Origin: Adiantum capillus-veneris
Taxonomy: Eukaryota > Streptophyta > Polypodiopsida > Polypodiales > Pteridaceae
NCBI GenBank assembly: GCA_014529385.2
Contig: CM043955.1
Location: forward strand, 139,489,108-139,553,107
DNA length: 64,000 nt
Direction of reading: 5' to 3'
Made by a program: the position numbers and the translations under genes. Of this stretch, positions 48,413 through 61,185 are shown piece after piece. A model generated the notes under the pieces. That model was not told where the DNA came from and searched no databases. It saw only the letters and a list, made by a program, of their open reading frames with translations. Each line of letters opens with the position of its first letter. Positions within the stretch are counted from its first letter, which is position 1.

Positions 48413-49708
48413 GATATATGTAGATGAGTTTTCAGATTATGTACAGATAGAGGGTGATAGAGGTGCTCAGCCTGCAGGGACATGGATTCCGTTGCTATCA
48501 TATGCTGATGATATTGTGCTGATCTCAGATTCTCCAGAGGGGATCCAACGTCATTTGGATGCATTGCATGTATTTGCATGGGACCATGCATTGTCTGTGA
48601 ACCTTGGTAAGACCAAGGTAACGGTGTTTAACACCACGGCGCAGTGGGTAAGGAGGTCCGCCCCCACTTTTACATATGCTCGAGAGATTATGGAGTATGC
48701 AGATACATACACTTATCTTGGGGTGGTTTTCAATGGTCCAGTATTTTCCTTGAGGCGTGCAGCAAATACGCGATTGACCAGAGCCTATGCAGCATTGGAG
48801 AGACTCGAGAGGATATGTTCGCAGTTTCAGTTCCACAAACCTCGGACAAAGCTTTGGCTCTATAACACTTTGGTCACTTCAGCCATGTTGTACGGAGTGG
48901 AGATATTGGGACCCCTCAATTGATCATCATAGCAGAGCTGGCAGTACTGATGGATGGAGATGTATGGAAAAGCCCTTGGTGTCTATGATTTCTCCGATGA
49001 TTAGGGCCAAGGCCTGAGTACAACATGACATTGTTAGGGCGGAGCTCGCTGCTCCTCCATTGGTAGTGGAGGCACTCACTCGATCTGTTTCATTTCCGCA
49101 TAACACTTGGACTCTCCCTAGAGACAGATTTGCTGGATTAGCACTAGAGTCTTCACGACAACTGGCATTACAGGGCGTAGTGGGTAAGGAGGTCCGCCCC
49201 CACTTTTACATATGGTCGAGAGACTGGAGTATGCAGATACATACACTTATCTTGGGGCGGTTTTCAATGGTTCGAGCAGGCCCCACGGCATAACAACACC
49301 AGAGGCATACTGCTTGATCGGCGATAAGAGTTGGGGCGGTCCCGTCGCCGACGGATGAGGGGGCTTTCTCGACATCGACGCAGACTGTGACAGAGGATCC
49401 ATACCATACTGGCACGACATAGGAGTTGTCCCGACAGAGTGCCTACCTTGGAGGACATTGAATCTCTAAAGCCGTTTGGATACTGATGTATATGTATATG
49501 ATGCCTCGACTATCAGAGAGCTCCATTGTATCAGCTCACCCTTTGTATTCCCTTTGTATCAACTTTCACCCCACCCCTACCCACTATTTTCTTTTCAGTT
49601 CTTTGTACTTTTTGTACCCAAACCTGGTATTAGATTCACCACATGTAACCTTTTGGTCTCATAGGTCATTTTGGCCTTTTGAAGACGTTAATATTACATT
49701 TCATTTCA

Positions 49709-49710
<2 letters not shown>
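48413..49710 (+). mobile_element. LINE copy W, internally rearranged
   Basis: Starts GATATATGTAGATGAG, in the segment after SPTLFG. Frame 48492-48923 carries LSYADDIVLISDSPEG with an intact YADD box and TYLGVVFNGPVFSLRRAA. After about 49180 the sequence jumps back and repeats a segment from 48640-48735 (GTAAGGAGGTCCGCCCCC to GTTTTCAATGG). It then jumps forward to the C-terminal tail at about 49268. So the CCHC region is deleted and part of the thumb is duplicated. Hairpin at 49655-49686. Confidence 0.85.

Positions 49711-49789
<79 letters not shown>
49711..49789 (+). repeat. CT tract between LINE copies W and Z
   Basis: About 79 bases of CT. Confidence 0.95.
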
Positions 49790-49793
<4 letters not shown>

Positions 49794-52700
49794 GCTTCTA
49801 CGATCGCTGTTGATGATTGGTGACGAAACCCTAAAACAAACCTGCAGCAGCAGGCCGGTTGGGGTAGCAGTCGATCATGCTATCTTGTCTTTCACTCTAT
49901 CGTTCCAGTTCAACACAACTCCATTGGGAGAGGCCTTCACACATACTCGGTATACCTTCACGAGGGAGACGGATCACGTATACACTGACGAGATATACAG
50001 GCAGCTATGCACTCGGGAGCCAGGACGACCACTAGATGAGCTCACCCAGATTCTGACATAGACGCTACATGATGCAGCATCAAAGGCATATCTATTATCC
50101 CCACAGCCAGCCTACACGCAGATGATCTGGGAGCATGCCTCAAAACAGTTGGTATGATGAGGAGTGTAGAGGGACGAGGATCAGATTACAGAGAGAGGTG
50201 CTCATGGGTACTACTACACATAGACAGTCACGGATTATCTTCAGCCGCCTACTAAGACAAAAGAAGAGGGCTTACCTATCTCAATTAGAGCGTGATTTGT
50301 ATCAGTTGTTTATGAGTCGGGACTCTAGTGAGGCATGGAGGCTTTTCAATGAGCACTCTCCACCGCCAACCATCACTTCCACAGAGACATGGGGGGAATA
50401 TGCGACATCTCTCTATACAGCATCGGGGCAACCACCTTTGCCTAACCCTCCAGAGGCATGCCCAGAAACATGTACTTTCTTTACTGCTGAGAGGGTAAGG
50501 AAAGCCATTGACAAGATGAAGACAGGAAGAGCACAAGATCATGATGGTCAGGTAGCAGAGCACTTTATCCATGCTAGAGATATGCTTGCAGAGCCTCTTG
50601 CTATGATGTTTAATAGAGCCATGTATGAGGGTTTCCCTGAGACTTGGAGTATGTCCACTATTGTGCCTATCTTCAAGTCGGGAGATCCTATGCTTCCCGG
50701 GAATTACCGAACCATCATGGTTGGTCACACTCTGGCTAGGCTATATGCATCAATTCTTGAGCATGAGTTGAGTGCATGGGCAGAGAGAGAGAGGGCATAC
50801 GGGCAGCAGGACAGGCAGGGTTCAGGAGAGGTTTCTCCACTCTTGACCAGATTTTGACACTCAGAGCCATTATCGAGGAGGGTAGACACCATGGCAGGAG
50901 GATATATTGTAGCTTTGTGGATTTCTGCAAAGCCTTTGATACAGTGCCCCGACCCAGACTCATACGCAGATTGCAAGCCATGGGGTGCCCACAGAGCTGA
51001 TCTGGGGGATCTTAGCTTTATACAGGACAGTGGTAGGACAACTCAGGGCATGTCCGACATGGTTCACTCCACCATTGGGGTGAAGCACGGTTGTCCCCTA
51101 TCTCCGACTCTCTTTGGGATATATGTAGATGAGTTTTCAGATTATGTACATACAGAGGGTGATAGAGGTGCTCAGCTTGTAGAGACATGGACTCCGTTGG
51201 TATTATATGATGATGATATTGTGCTGATCTCCGATTCTCCAGAGGGGATGCAGCGTCATTTGGATGCATTGCATGTATTTGCACGGGACAGTGGATTGTC
51301 TGTGAACCTTGGTAAGACGAAGGTAATGGTGCTTAACACCACGGCGCAGTGGGTAAGGAGGTCCGCCCCGACTTTTACATATGCTCGAGAGATTGTGGAG
51401 TATGCAGATACATATACTTATCTTGGGGCGGTTTTCAGTGGTCCAATATTTTCCCTGAGGCGTGCAACAGATACGTGATTGACCAGAGCCTATGCAGCAC
51501 TGGGGAGACTTGAGAGGATACGTTCGCAAGTTCAGTTCCAGGAACTGCGAACAAAGCTTTGGCTCTTTGACACTGGTCACTTCGGCCATGCTGTATGGAA
51601 TGGAGATATGGGGCCCCTCACTTGATCATCATAGCAGAGCTGGCAGACCTGATGGATGGAGATGAATGGAGAAGCCCTTGGTGTCTATCATTTCTCGGAT
51701 GATTAGGGCCAAGGCCTCAGTACCACATGAGATTGTTAGGGCGGAGCTCGCTGCTCCTCCATTGGTAGTGGAGGCACTCACTCGATCAGTTTCATTTATG
51801 CATAACACTTGGGCTCTCCCTAGAGACAAATATGCTCGATTAGCACTAGAGTCTTCGCGACAGCTGGCATTGCAGGGAGATAGATCATGTTGGTATGCAG
51901 AGATGGCATCTTGGTTTCAGTTACATGGCTTTAGTATGGACCGGCTACCCCCATTTCAATACTCTCTAGATGCACCCTCCATCTCCCTCACTAGGTCAAA
52001 GATTACCAGGCTCATCAGACAGGATTTGATTCAGTTGGATATGAAGAGGACATGGATACAACCTACACATGAGCTAGGTACGAAGATGACTTTCTATAAA
52101 GAGCTTCTTCTCCAACTCACGGAATATGGTTTTGTGATCAGACCAAGATCCATGGATACTCATCTATCCCACAGGATACGATGTGCTATTGGTCAGATAC
52201 ACACATCCTCACATCAGCTAGAGATCGAGACAGGTAGATTTAGAGGAGTACCCGTTGAGTCCAGGATTTGTCAGGTGTGCCAAATAGAGCCAGAGACAGA
52301 GCTACATTACATATGTCACTGCCCAGTATACTATGAGATACAAGGCCGCTTTCATTGTCTATTCAGAGAGGGTTTTGGGCCACTTTCTAGAGTCATGAGA
52401 TACCAGGATCAGAGATGCCTCGGATTATACTTAATGGAGATTCGCAAACACAAAGAGGACCTCTTGAAGAGGGGTACAATGAGAGAGATCCAGCAACAGT
52501 GAAAGATTACAGATTTCTTTCAGTCACAGACAGAGGAGTTCGAGCAGCCCCCACAGCATATCAACACCAGAGGCACCAGAGGCATACTGCTTGACCGGGC
52601 GATAGAGTTGGGGCGGCCCCGCCGCCCACGGATGAGGGGGCCCTCTCGATATCAACGCAGTTTGCAACAAAGGATCCATACCATACTAGCGCGACATAGG

Positions 52701-52950
52701 AGCCGTCCCGGATACTGATGTATATGTATATGATGCCTCGACTGTCAGAGAGCTCCATTGTATCAGCTCACCCTTTGTATTTCCTATTCCCTTTGTATCA
52801 GCTTTGACCCCACCCCTAACCACTATTTTATTTTCTTTTCAGTTCTTTGTACTTTTTGTACCCAGACCTGGTATTAGATTCACCACATATAACATTTTGG
52901 TCTCATAGGTCATTTTGGCCCTTTGAAGACGTTAATATTACATTTCATTT
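49790..52950 (+). mobile_element. LINE copy Z, 5'-truncated, last of the chain
   Basis: About 60 unassigned bases after the CT tract are followed by the endonuclease end (VGVAVDHAILSF, 49858) and then everything to a 3' UTR with hairpin 52900-52930. The tail is only ATTTCATTTTCTCG, so the CT tract was lost or never made. About 3.1 kb. Confidence 0.88.
49853..52690 (+). pseudogene. ORF2 (linker, RT, CCHC) of LINE copy Z
   Basis: Open pieces: 50135-50857 (QNSWYDEECRGTR, LLRQKKRAYLSQLERDLY, STIVPIFKSGDP), 50776-51000 (GRRIYCSFVDFCKAFDTVP), 50891-51478 (IGVKHGCPLSPTLFGIYVDE) and 51666-52502 (thumb to zinc cluster CQVCQIEPETELHYICHC). The active-site box is YDDD (51206-51217) instead of YADD; the two catalytic Asp are kept. 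Stops at 50060, 51476 and 52501, and shifts near 50790, 50960 and 51570. Confidence 0.83.
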
Positions 52951-54342
52951 TCTCGTATTAGACAAGTGGATCATATGATGATGCTGTTATTTTTTGGTCT
53001 CTTAGGTCTATTAAGCCTTTTGCCTTTCTGCCTCTGATCTAGGACTGTCTTCAATAATTCTCTTTTGTTTACAAAGCTCCATCATAATACATTCAATTTG
53101 TACTTTACTGTATTTTCTGCCCTTGGAATTTTATTTTTTCTTTATTAACTTCATCTTTCAAAGAAGAAAAGTACAAAACAAAAGAAACGATTTCAAGCTG
53201 TTTTTGCCAAGAAAGTTGGCATAATCAGAGAAAAAATTTATAAATTTGGAAATTCTGATACCTCTTGAGCTGCAGCAGCCTTCCTCTCTTCGTATTTGTC
53301 TCCAAAGTCCTTCCTTGATGGTTTCTATTCATGTCTTTAGAACAGAAATATTAGCAGTTGTTTAAATTTGATCATACAAGAGATAAAGAACGTAGCGGAG
53401 CTTATTTTCTCAAAATTACAGTAATTTAACCAATTTAGCAGGTCATTCCTTTTTCAAACAAAATATACCGAACAGGATCAGAAATAAAATTCATCAAGGG
53501 CCTCATAATGCTTCCGTACACCTGCTTAGCCATGTGTGTATTGAATAGGGCCAAGAAAGATGAAGACAGAAAGAAAAACATAAACGGTCATCTTCAGAGA
53601 CAAAATGGACTTATGGGAGCAAAACAACAAAGATTTGTCTAAGTGAGCTGAAATCTTTTTCTGCAAAAACTTGTGATACAAGATTGGTGTATTGCTGAAA
53701 ATGTTTACCACTACAAGGGGAGAAGAAAGATTCGCATGCTCATAGCTCTTGAGGAATTGCCCAGATTACAAGTTTAGGGTTTGGATTTAAGCCTAGAAGA
53801 TTGTAAAAGCTCAAAAGGACTGTTAGTCGTTTTATAAGATTCTGCCTGATATAGAAAAAGCTCCTACAATCCGTTGAAAACTACTACTATTGGCCAAATC
53901 TCATCTCTATCCCACCACATCGCAAGCCAACATCCTAAACTTTGTGTAGTGAACATCCTAAATTCCAAGGCTGCAAGAGTATTAAACAAAAGAATGCATG
54001 CAAGCAAGCAGCATACTGGGTAAATATTGCCAATGGGTAAGAGGACTCAAAGTGCATAGACCAAAGGTCCCCATCACCTTAAGACTTAGGGGTCCAGTTG
54101 GCTAGCCAAGTTTGCAAAATCTTTCGATTAAGTGAGAATACGCAATGACAATACTAGAATGGGTGACCTCCTGGGAAGTTTGTCCCTTGCATTTCCTGCA
54201 TGGTTTTTTATCCCTTGCAGTTTAGAGACAAAGTCGCTAATTTGTGAGTTCTAAGACTCGCTGTCTTGTGAGGCGGCTTTGTGCATTGTGTCCTTTCTAT
54301 TATCGTAGACAAGTTGGCACCATGAGGAAGGGGATGTTGGGA
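52951..54342. other. AT-rich spacer
   Basis: 1.4 kb without recognised genes. A weak relative of the LINE hairpin (GGTCTCTTAGGTC...AAGCCTTTTGCC) lies at 52997-53024, perhaps a decayed tail. Minor frames show no family. Confidence 0.4.
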
Positions 54343-55060
54343 AAATGTTTTTTCTTTTTTTCCAAGAAAGATCCACCTATTAGTTAATGAAAACTGCCCA
54401 ACGGGCTGCAAGCTGCCCCGACAAGAGGGGGCTACATCAGAATGTGGGGAGACTCTCCTAGAGAAAAAGTGAGATAGGTACAATGACGGCTAGATTAGGA
54501 GATGGGAGGAGGAAACAACCGCACAGGTGGGCGGTAATGCCATCTAGGAGCCCCATGGACCATGGTGTAGAATGGCCCTGGATGCTAGAGTCGTAGCAAT
54601 GCCTCACGACGCTCCCGCATACGCCCTGAAGCCTCTCGAACTATCCTACAAGTGTATGGATCAGCTCCAGCCAGATGTCATGTATAGTCTCCACCGAGTG
54701 GAATGGGGAGTGCCTCAAAGGTGTGGAAACAACGGGCTCTCCAAATGAACCAAAGAGTCCGACTGTAGATAAGCTCCCAACAAAGCTCTCTATCACTGCT
54801 CCACTCCTGAGGCGTAAGCTCTATGCCAGGCTGGAGTGTAGGCCAGCCCTCCTGTATCTCAATCATCCGGCTAGCTGAAGAGAACTCAAAACAAAGTGCT
54901 GGGCCCGTGAGGGTGGACCAGGCAATCGCATCCCAAGTGTACTGCCTAGTCGACAACAAGGCGGGCATCAGCCGTAGAATCCAAAGCCAAAGCTGCTGCA
55001 CCATGGGGCAGTCCCATAGACAGTGCCTCTGTGACTCAAGTGGGTGGTCACAAGCGGCAC
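54343..55060 (-). mobile_element. 3' part of an L1-type LINE with poly(A) end
   Basis: Minus-strand 55055-54660 codes for a zinc-binding-like segment (CDHPLESQRHCLWDCP) and then VQQLWLWILRLMPALL and LIYSRTLWFIWRARC, typical of the zf-RVT tail of plant L1 elements. The 3' UTR ends in GTTGGGCAGTTTTCATTAA and an A-rich tail (T run at 54347-54361). The upstream part resumes at 62018, across element 3. Confidence 0.8.
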
Positions 55061-55597
55061 TGTAGCGCGGATAATGTGTCGTGCTCTCTACTGTGGGTGG
55101 TCCTCAGTGCAGTGTGCGTGACAATCTCACTCAAACAACCGAACAAAAAGGAAACAACAGACATATACAGAGCTCACAAAGATACAACAGCAGATCAGAA
55201 CATATGACTCGACTATCTCAAAGACTGATACAAACTCTGGCGTGGCAGCACACTCAGCTCCAGCCAAGACTCACAGGTACAATGGGGGTGTCGAGGCTCA
55301 GATGTGCAGGGATAGTGAAGATGTGCCCTGTGAATTGACTCGCTCTAGACGACTACATACAAGATAATACCACTGGCCCAAAACGACTACTCATATATAT
55401 CACCATAAAGAGCCACCAACGGCTCATAAATGTCAACCATGTGGTGACTTGGCCACAAGGTCCACTAGACCACCGTCGGTAGATACCCTGGCACGTGTCA
55501 CTCCCGAGACCAGAGAGTCCGTCCAGTGTGAACCAGACCAAGTGTAACCAACTGTCCAATTGTCTGTCCTGTGAAGTGACACTGTAGCCCTACTAGA
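55061..55597 (-). repeat. 3' LTR of element 3
   Basis: Matches the 5' LTR at roughly 90-95 percent by eye. The outer end is TGTAGCGCGG on the plus strand. The inner end is slightly altered (CTACTAGA in place of CTGCTCTACA). Confidence 0.85.
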
Positions 55598-56604
55598 GGT
55601 TGCCCGCCACAAGACCGCTCACCGTCTTAGTGAGAGGAATACTGAAAAAACTGTGAAGGAAAACCACTAGGTACTGCATCCGTAGCTCTTTCTTGAAGTA
55701 GGTGTTAGGCCCATGACCATACATACCTCAAAAGTGGAGTTAAAAACACTACGATGCTTGCAATCGCCTTAAGCCTCTAATTAGGCAGGAACCCAGTATG
55801 TATGATTGCATAGCCTAAGAATCCCAATTGGCAAAATTTGAGGCTCTACAGCAAAGAGAGAAGCTCAGTTTGATTCCAACGCATCTTTATCTTCCCTAAC
55901 CATAGTGATAGGAAAATGACCTGGTTGCAGATTAACCTTGCCACACTTTTTGCAACAACACTCTTCTCGAAAAGAGCTATGACCATAAGCCCGAGTAACA
56001 CTGCAAATAGGGGTAAGCTCCATCATGATGGCAGAACGAAAAAGCCCTCACAGCAACAGGATGGGCAGCCAAGTGAAATCTTGATAGCCAGTTGATCATG
56101 CGAGGGGGAAAAACTTGATGGGTGGGGGGTAAAAACAAGTTGAGGCTGAGAGGGGTGGGGAGGGCTAGATAGGGGTAAGTGGAAGGGAGGGGGTGGGTAG
56201 GGGCGAGGGGGGCTAGGTAGGGGCGAGAGGGGGTGGGTAGGAGGGTAGGGGCGAGAGGGTAAGAGAGGGGGTGGGTAGGGGCGAGGGCAAGAGAGGGTAG
56301 GGGCAAGAGGCGATGGAATAGGGGACAAGGGGAGGCAAGGGCGAGGGCAAGGGGGAAGGATAGGGTTAGGGCTAGGGGTGAGGGACTAGGGACTAGGGAC
56401 TATGGGCTAGGGGCGAGGGGCGAGGGACTAGGGACTAGGGGCGAGGGACTAGAGACGAGGGGCGAGGGGCTAGGGACTAGGGGCATGGGGCGAGGGAATA
56501 GGGGACAAGGGGAGGCAAGGGCGAGGGCGAGGGGGAGAGGGGGGAGGGAGGGTGAGGCACTAGGGCGAGGGTTAGGGGCGAGAGGGGGAAGGGAGGGTGA
56601 GGGA
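55598..56604 (-). repeat. Pre-LTR segment and G-rich minisatellite of element 3
   Basis: 55598-55690 is the pre-LTR segment shared with element 2, including an AAGAC/GTCTT hairpin at about 55612-55631. 56100-56640 is built from GGGGCGAGGG and GACTAGGGACTAG units on the plus strand. Proline-rich frames on the minus strand reflect this composition. The segment is absent from element 1. Confidence 0.6.
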
Positions 56605-57435
56605 CTAGGGGCGAGGGGGCAAGGGGGAGGGTAGGGCGAGGGGTAGTGAGGGGGAGAGGGGGATAGTGTAGATAGGTGCAAATAGGGAGCACGCAGCTAC
56701 CATGAGCAATACAGCGATCATGATCTTAGAATTCATCTTGCAGGACGGGCTCTGTGAAGGGAGTTTGCTATACACAAAGGAGAGCTTTGTTTTGGTCGGA
56801 GAAGCAGACACCAAAGGTGTTGATGTTTCAGGGGGTGTGAACTCCTGTAGAGGAGATTTCTTATTGCTTCTATACTTCTTCAAAGGCTTAGGTGGTTCAT
56901 TTGGTGTAGTTACTGTGGCACCATTTGAAGAGGGTGTACCTTCATGCAAAGAGTGAATAGAGACTCCATAACAAGGCATAGATTTGGTAGCCTCCAACCA
57001 CTCCAGCAGATCTTCATCTGACCCTTCAGGTGTAGTAGGTTGTTCTTGTTCAGGTTTGGTTTCCATTGACAAAGAAACTTGCTGCACCACGGGATCCATA
57101 CCACCTTCTAAGAGAATGGGTTGCATCGAGGAGCCAGAAGTATGTATCCACATTGCGTCGTTTCCCCAATCATGAAGTGCTTTAGTATGCCTCAACCATG
57201 GTCGACCAATCAGCAAAGGAAATCCTCCCTCCACCTGAGCAATACTGACCACCACAAAATCCAAGCTAAATGTGAAGTCTTGTATCATTAGAGGCACCTT
57301 CTCTACTATGCCCTCAGGGTAGACTGTCTTTTGGTCTGCCAATGTAACAGTAAATGGAGCAGGGCGGGTAGGCTGAAGGCCCAAGGCCAACATAGTAAAT
57401 TCTGGCATCAGATTGATCCCAAATCTACCATCCAC
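56605..57435 (-). pseudogene. Retropepsin-like domain of element 3 with a novel C-terminal extension
   Basis: It begins at MDGRFGINLMPEF, the active-site loop with the flanking residues altered, and includes LLIGRPWLRHTKA. An 8-base deletion near 57452 disconnects it from the upstream frame. After residue 190 it departs from element 1. Near its end is a hydrophobic stretch, MNSKIMIAVLLMVAACSLF, that looks like a signal peptide or membrane anchor, followed by proline-rich sequence encoded by the minisatellite. Confidence 0.65.
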
Positions 57436-59562
57436 TATGACGCCTGAGAATTAGAATAGACACAGTGAGACGAGGACTTTTATAGTCGGTGAGAGGAGCA
57501 GCTGGATATGAAATCATGTAGGACTCCAAGGGCTGCACACGTAGGTGCCCGCCACGAGGCCCTGAACCAGGGTACAAAGACTGGATGATGGAAAGGGTGT
57601 CACTTCTCAAATTTGCATCAAGTCGAAGCATGTCGTACAGTGACACTTGTTGAAAAGTGTTTTTCAAGATAGACTCTGCTGTGGGCTTGTTTCCTTTGAT
57701 TAGAGCTTGCTCTGGTATGTTAAGCTTCTGCAAGTCCTTTACTGCTTCGATGAAAGCACCATCGATATCTGATAGAAGCGAGGTAGGCTGGCTCTTGACA
57801 CTACCTGCTGGTTTGTCAGCTACTACTGGAGGTTGACTCATTTGTGTGACAGGAGATGGAAAGATTGGACGACCAGGGAGGCTGAGGCCAAGAGCAGCTC
57901 TCTATGCCCGTGTGAGCACCCGAGCCGGCTCTTCCACTTGCTTCAACCCTTCTTCAGAGGCAACTACAAGAGTGGAAGGCGGTGCCTGTGGAATGGAGCT
58001 TACTGTGATGAGGTTAAGCTTTGGAAATGTAAACTCCTGTTGGCTTGTGCTTGCAGATGTGGACGCTCGTTGTTTTGGGCAATCCTTACTATAGTGATCC
58101 TTAGCTTCAGGGCAATGTCGACAAGGAGGGGACCCTTCTGGTAAGGGACATTTGCTCTGATAGTGTCCATACTCCCCGCACCTGTAGCACAAAATTGGCC
58201 TATTTGAGGGGCGAGGTGGTCTCTGTCCTTGCTGCATTGGATCGGATGCTGACATGTAGAAGCTTTGGGGAACTGAAGGAGTACTAGCATGATAAAAGCT
58301 GGGGGATGTAAAGTTGTTGTACATACCTTGCATAAGAGGTGTTGTCAGCAGAGGTGGCATCGCGTTCTGATGGCTATATGGTGACACCAGGTTTGATGCA
58401 GGTGTAAGCCCTTGTTGGAGAGAAGGACCTAGACTTCGTTGTATCTGTCGTAATCCCTTGATATAGTAGCAATCCTTGTCTTCATGCTCAGACTTCTCGC
58501 AGAAGTGGCAATAAGCCCGAAGGAGACAGTCCTGTGGAGGATGTCCTGAGAGCGACACGAGCTGCACCATACCATAGCCTTAGTCTCTTGTTGAGACCGA
58601 AGCTCTTCTAGCTCTCTCTTGATTTGATCCAAAGCCTCAAGATGTGGGGTTTCTCCTGGCGAAGAGAGATATTTCTCCTTTTGAAGAGCGCGTTGAAGTT
58701 TTAGGGCTTCAAGTTCTCTACGTAAAGAAGTCAATGGATCAGTAGGACTTTCCGAAAACACAGAGGGGGTCTCCATGTGAGGGGAGTTATTGAACAGTTT
58801 CCTAGCCCCCTCTATCCTAGTAGCAGCTGCAATGAACTCCTCCAAAGTGGGGTCGGAACAGAGACTCTCTCTGAGTTTTTGTTGAGAAGTTTTGGGAAGC
58901 GCCTTCTCCACCCACTTCTTCACCATGAATTCACCGGGTTGCTGAGGAAGCTTGGCAACCAGAGACTTGGTCTTAGTCATAAGCTCTGCAAAAGTCTCCT
59001 CTGGCCAGAGCACCATGTTGGCTAACTCATCCAACACCTTCTCCTGGTAGTCACCAGGCTTGAAAGCTGCACAGAACTGTTGCCTTAAGGCTGCCCAGGT
59101 TGCAAAATGGTTCTCTGCAAACTGGATGTACCATTTGTCTGCTAAGCAATCCAAGGTGGATGGAAAGAGTACCAAATAAGCATCTTCCCTGTTAAGACCA
59201 CGATCCCTACAGAGAGATACAAACCTCCTTGCATGGTCATCAGCATCTTCTGAAGAGAGTCCTTTGAATGTAGGGAACTTGATGTTTACCTTAGCCAAAA
59301 CGCTAGCCAACGGCTCCATGGCCCCTTGCGGAGCCTGAGCGTGTTGCTCAGTAGCCTGCTGTAGCAGAATAGGAGAGAGCTTTACTGGAGAAGGTGATCT
59401 GGAAGATGTGGAACCGGATGAAGGAATGGGTGATGTATGTGAAGGTATAGGTGATGAGGTTGATGAACTTCTACTAGGTACCAAAGGTCGTCTTCTGTTA
59501 TAGTACTTCAGAGGGCTCAGTAGTGTGCTTTGACGCTCGACTGACCGCCTTGTATGTGTCAT
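57436..59562 (-). pseudogene. Gag and zinc-knuckle region, second unit of element 3
   Basis: 59562-58429 is an uninterrupted 377-codon frame. It has a Ser/Pro-rich start, capsid-like FPTFKGLSSEDADDHARRF and KWYIQFAENHFATW, then the coiled coil, and ends just after CSSCRSQ through a one-base loss. Zinc knuckles continue in the next frame (58570-57902): CHFCEKSEHEDKDC, CYRCGEYGHYQSKC, CRHCPEAKDHYSKDC. A nonsense codon follows at 57902 where element 1 has GAACAG. 57841-57425 covers the linker to protease. Confidence 0.75.
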
Positions 59563-59693
59563 GCAATGACCACCAATCCAACCAAGCTTTGGGCAGGAAA
59601 AACTTGAACTGGTTGAAAACTGGTCTAGACTCTACTAGACCAGGTAAGTGACTAGACCAGGCTGGAGCAGGGACGAGACCTAGACCAGGCTGG
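59563..59693 (-). other. Second, partial leader inside element 3
   Basis: It contains the perfect CTGGTCTAG/CTAGACCAG palindrome (59620-59643) and the sequence that precedes gag in element 1. It joins at 59693 to the interior of another gag unit, so this is an internal duplication boundary. Confidence 0.75.
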
Positions 59694-61185
59694 ATCCTTC
59701 TGGTAAGGGACATTTGCTCTGATAGTGTCCATACTCCCCGCACCTGTAGCACAAAATTGGCCTATTTGAGGGGCGAGGTGGTCTCTGCCCTTGCTGCATG
59801 GGACCGGAGGCTGACGTGTAAAAGCTTTGTGGAACTGAAGGAGTACTAGCATGATAAAAGCTGGGAGATGCAAAGTTATTGTGCATACCTTGCTGCATAG
59901 GAGGTGTTGTCAGCAGAGGTGGCAACGGGTTTTGATGGCCATAGGGTGAGACCATGTTCGATGCAGGTGTTAGCCCTTGTTGGAGAGAAGGACCTAGACT
60001 TTGTTGTATTTGCCGCAACCCCTTGATATAGTAGCAATCCTTGTCTTCGTGCCCAGATTTTCCGCAGAAGTGGCAATAAGCCCGAAGGGGACAGTCCTGT
60101 GGAGGATGCCCTGGAGAGCGACACGAGCTGCACCATACCATAGCCTTAGTCTCTTGTTGAGACCGAAGCTCTTGTAGCTCTCTCTTGATTTTATCCAAAG
60201 CCTCAAGATGTGGGGGTTTCTCTTCGCGAAGAGAGATATTTTTCTCCTCTTGAAGAGCGCGTTGTAGTTTTAGGGCTTCAAGTTCTCTACGTAAAGAAGT
60301 CAATGGATCAGCAGGACTTTTCGGAAACACAGAGGAGGTCTCTATGTGAGGGGAGTTGTTGAACAACTTCCTAGCCCCCTCTATCCTAGTAGCAACTGCG
60401 ATGAACTCCTTCAAAGTGGCGTCGGGCCGGAGACTCTCTAGGAGTTTTTGTTGAGAAGTTTTGGGAAGCGCCTTCTCCACCCACTTCTTAACCATGAATT
60501 CGCCGGGTTGTTGGGGAAGCTTGGCAACCAGAGACTTGGTTTTGGTCATAAGCTCCGCAAAAGTCTCCTCTGGCTGGAGCACCATGTTGGCCAACTCATC
60601 CAACACTCTCTCTTGGTAGTCGCCCTGCCTGAAAGCTGCACAGAACTGTTGTCTTAAGTTTGCCAAGTTGCAAAATGATTCTCTACAAACTGGCTGTACC
60701 ATTTGTCTGCTAAGCCGTCCAAGGTGGATGGAAAAAGTACCAGATAAGCATCTTCCTTGTTAAGACCACGTTCTCTACAGAGAGATACGAACCTCCGTGC
60801 ATGGTCGTCAGCATCTTCCGACGAGAGTCCTTTGAAGGTGGGGAACCTTGGCCAACACACTAGCCAATGCCTCCATGGCCCCTTGTTGAGCCTGTTGCTC
60901 AATAGCCTGCTGTAGCAGAATAGGAGAGAGCTTTACTGGAGAAGGTGATCTGGAAGATGTGGAACCGGATGAAAGAATGGGGAATGAAGGAATGGGAGAT
61001 GAAGGAATGGGGGATGTCGTATGTGGAGGTATGGTTGATGAGGTTAATGGACTTCTACTAGATACCACAGGGCGTCTTCTGTTATAGTGCTTCAGAGGGC
61101 TCAGTAGTGCGCTTTGACACTCAACTGACCGCCTTGTATGTGTCATGCAGTGAACAGTGAACAGCATAGGTCTAACACAGAACAA
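59694..61185 (-). pseudogene. Gag and zinc-knuckle region, first unit of element 3, 3'-truncated
   Basis: 61185-60808 and 60902-60654 cover the N-terminus, with a shift near 60845 and another near 60665. 60702-59680 is a 340-codon frame running from capsid through coiled coil into CHFCGKSGHEDKDC and CYRCGEYGHYQSKC without a break. This shows that gag and nucleocapsid are one frame in the ancestral element. It stops at CPLPEGS where the second leader begins. Confidence 0.75.

Noticed and set aside
55977-56692. Several overlapping Pro-rich minus-strand frames
   Set aside because: The minisatellite is open in more than one frame. Except for the frame joined to protease, I see no reason to call a gene.
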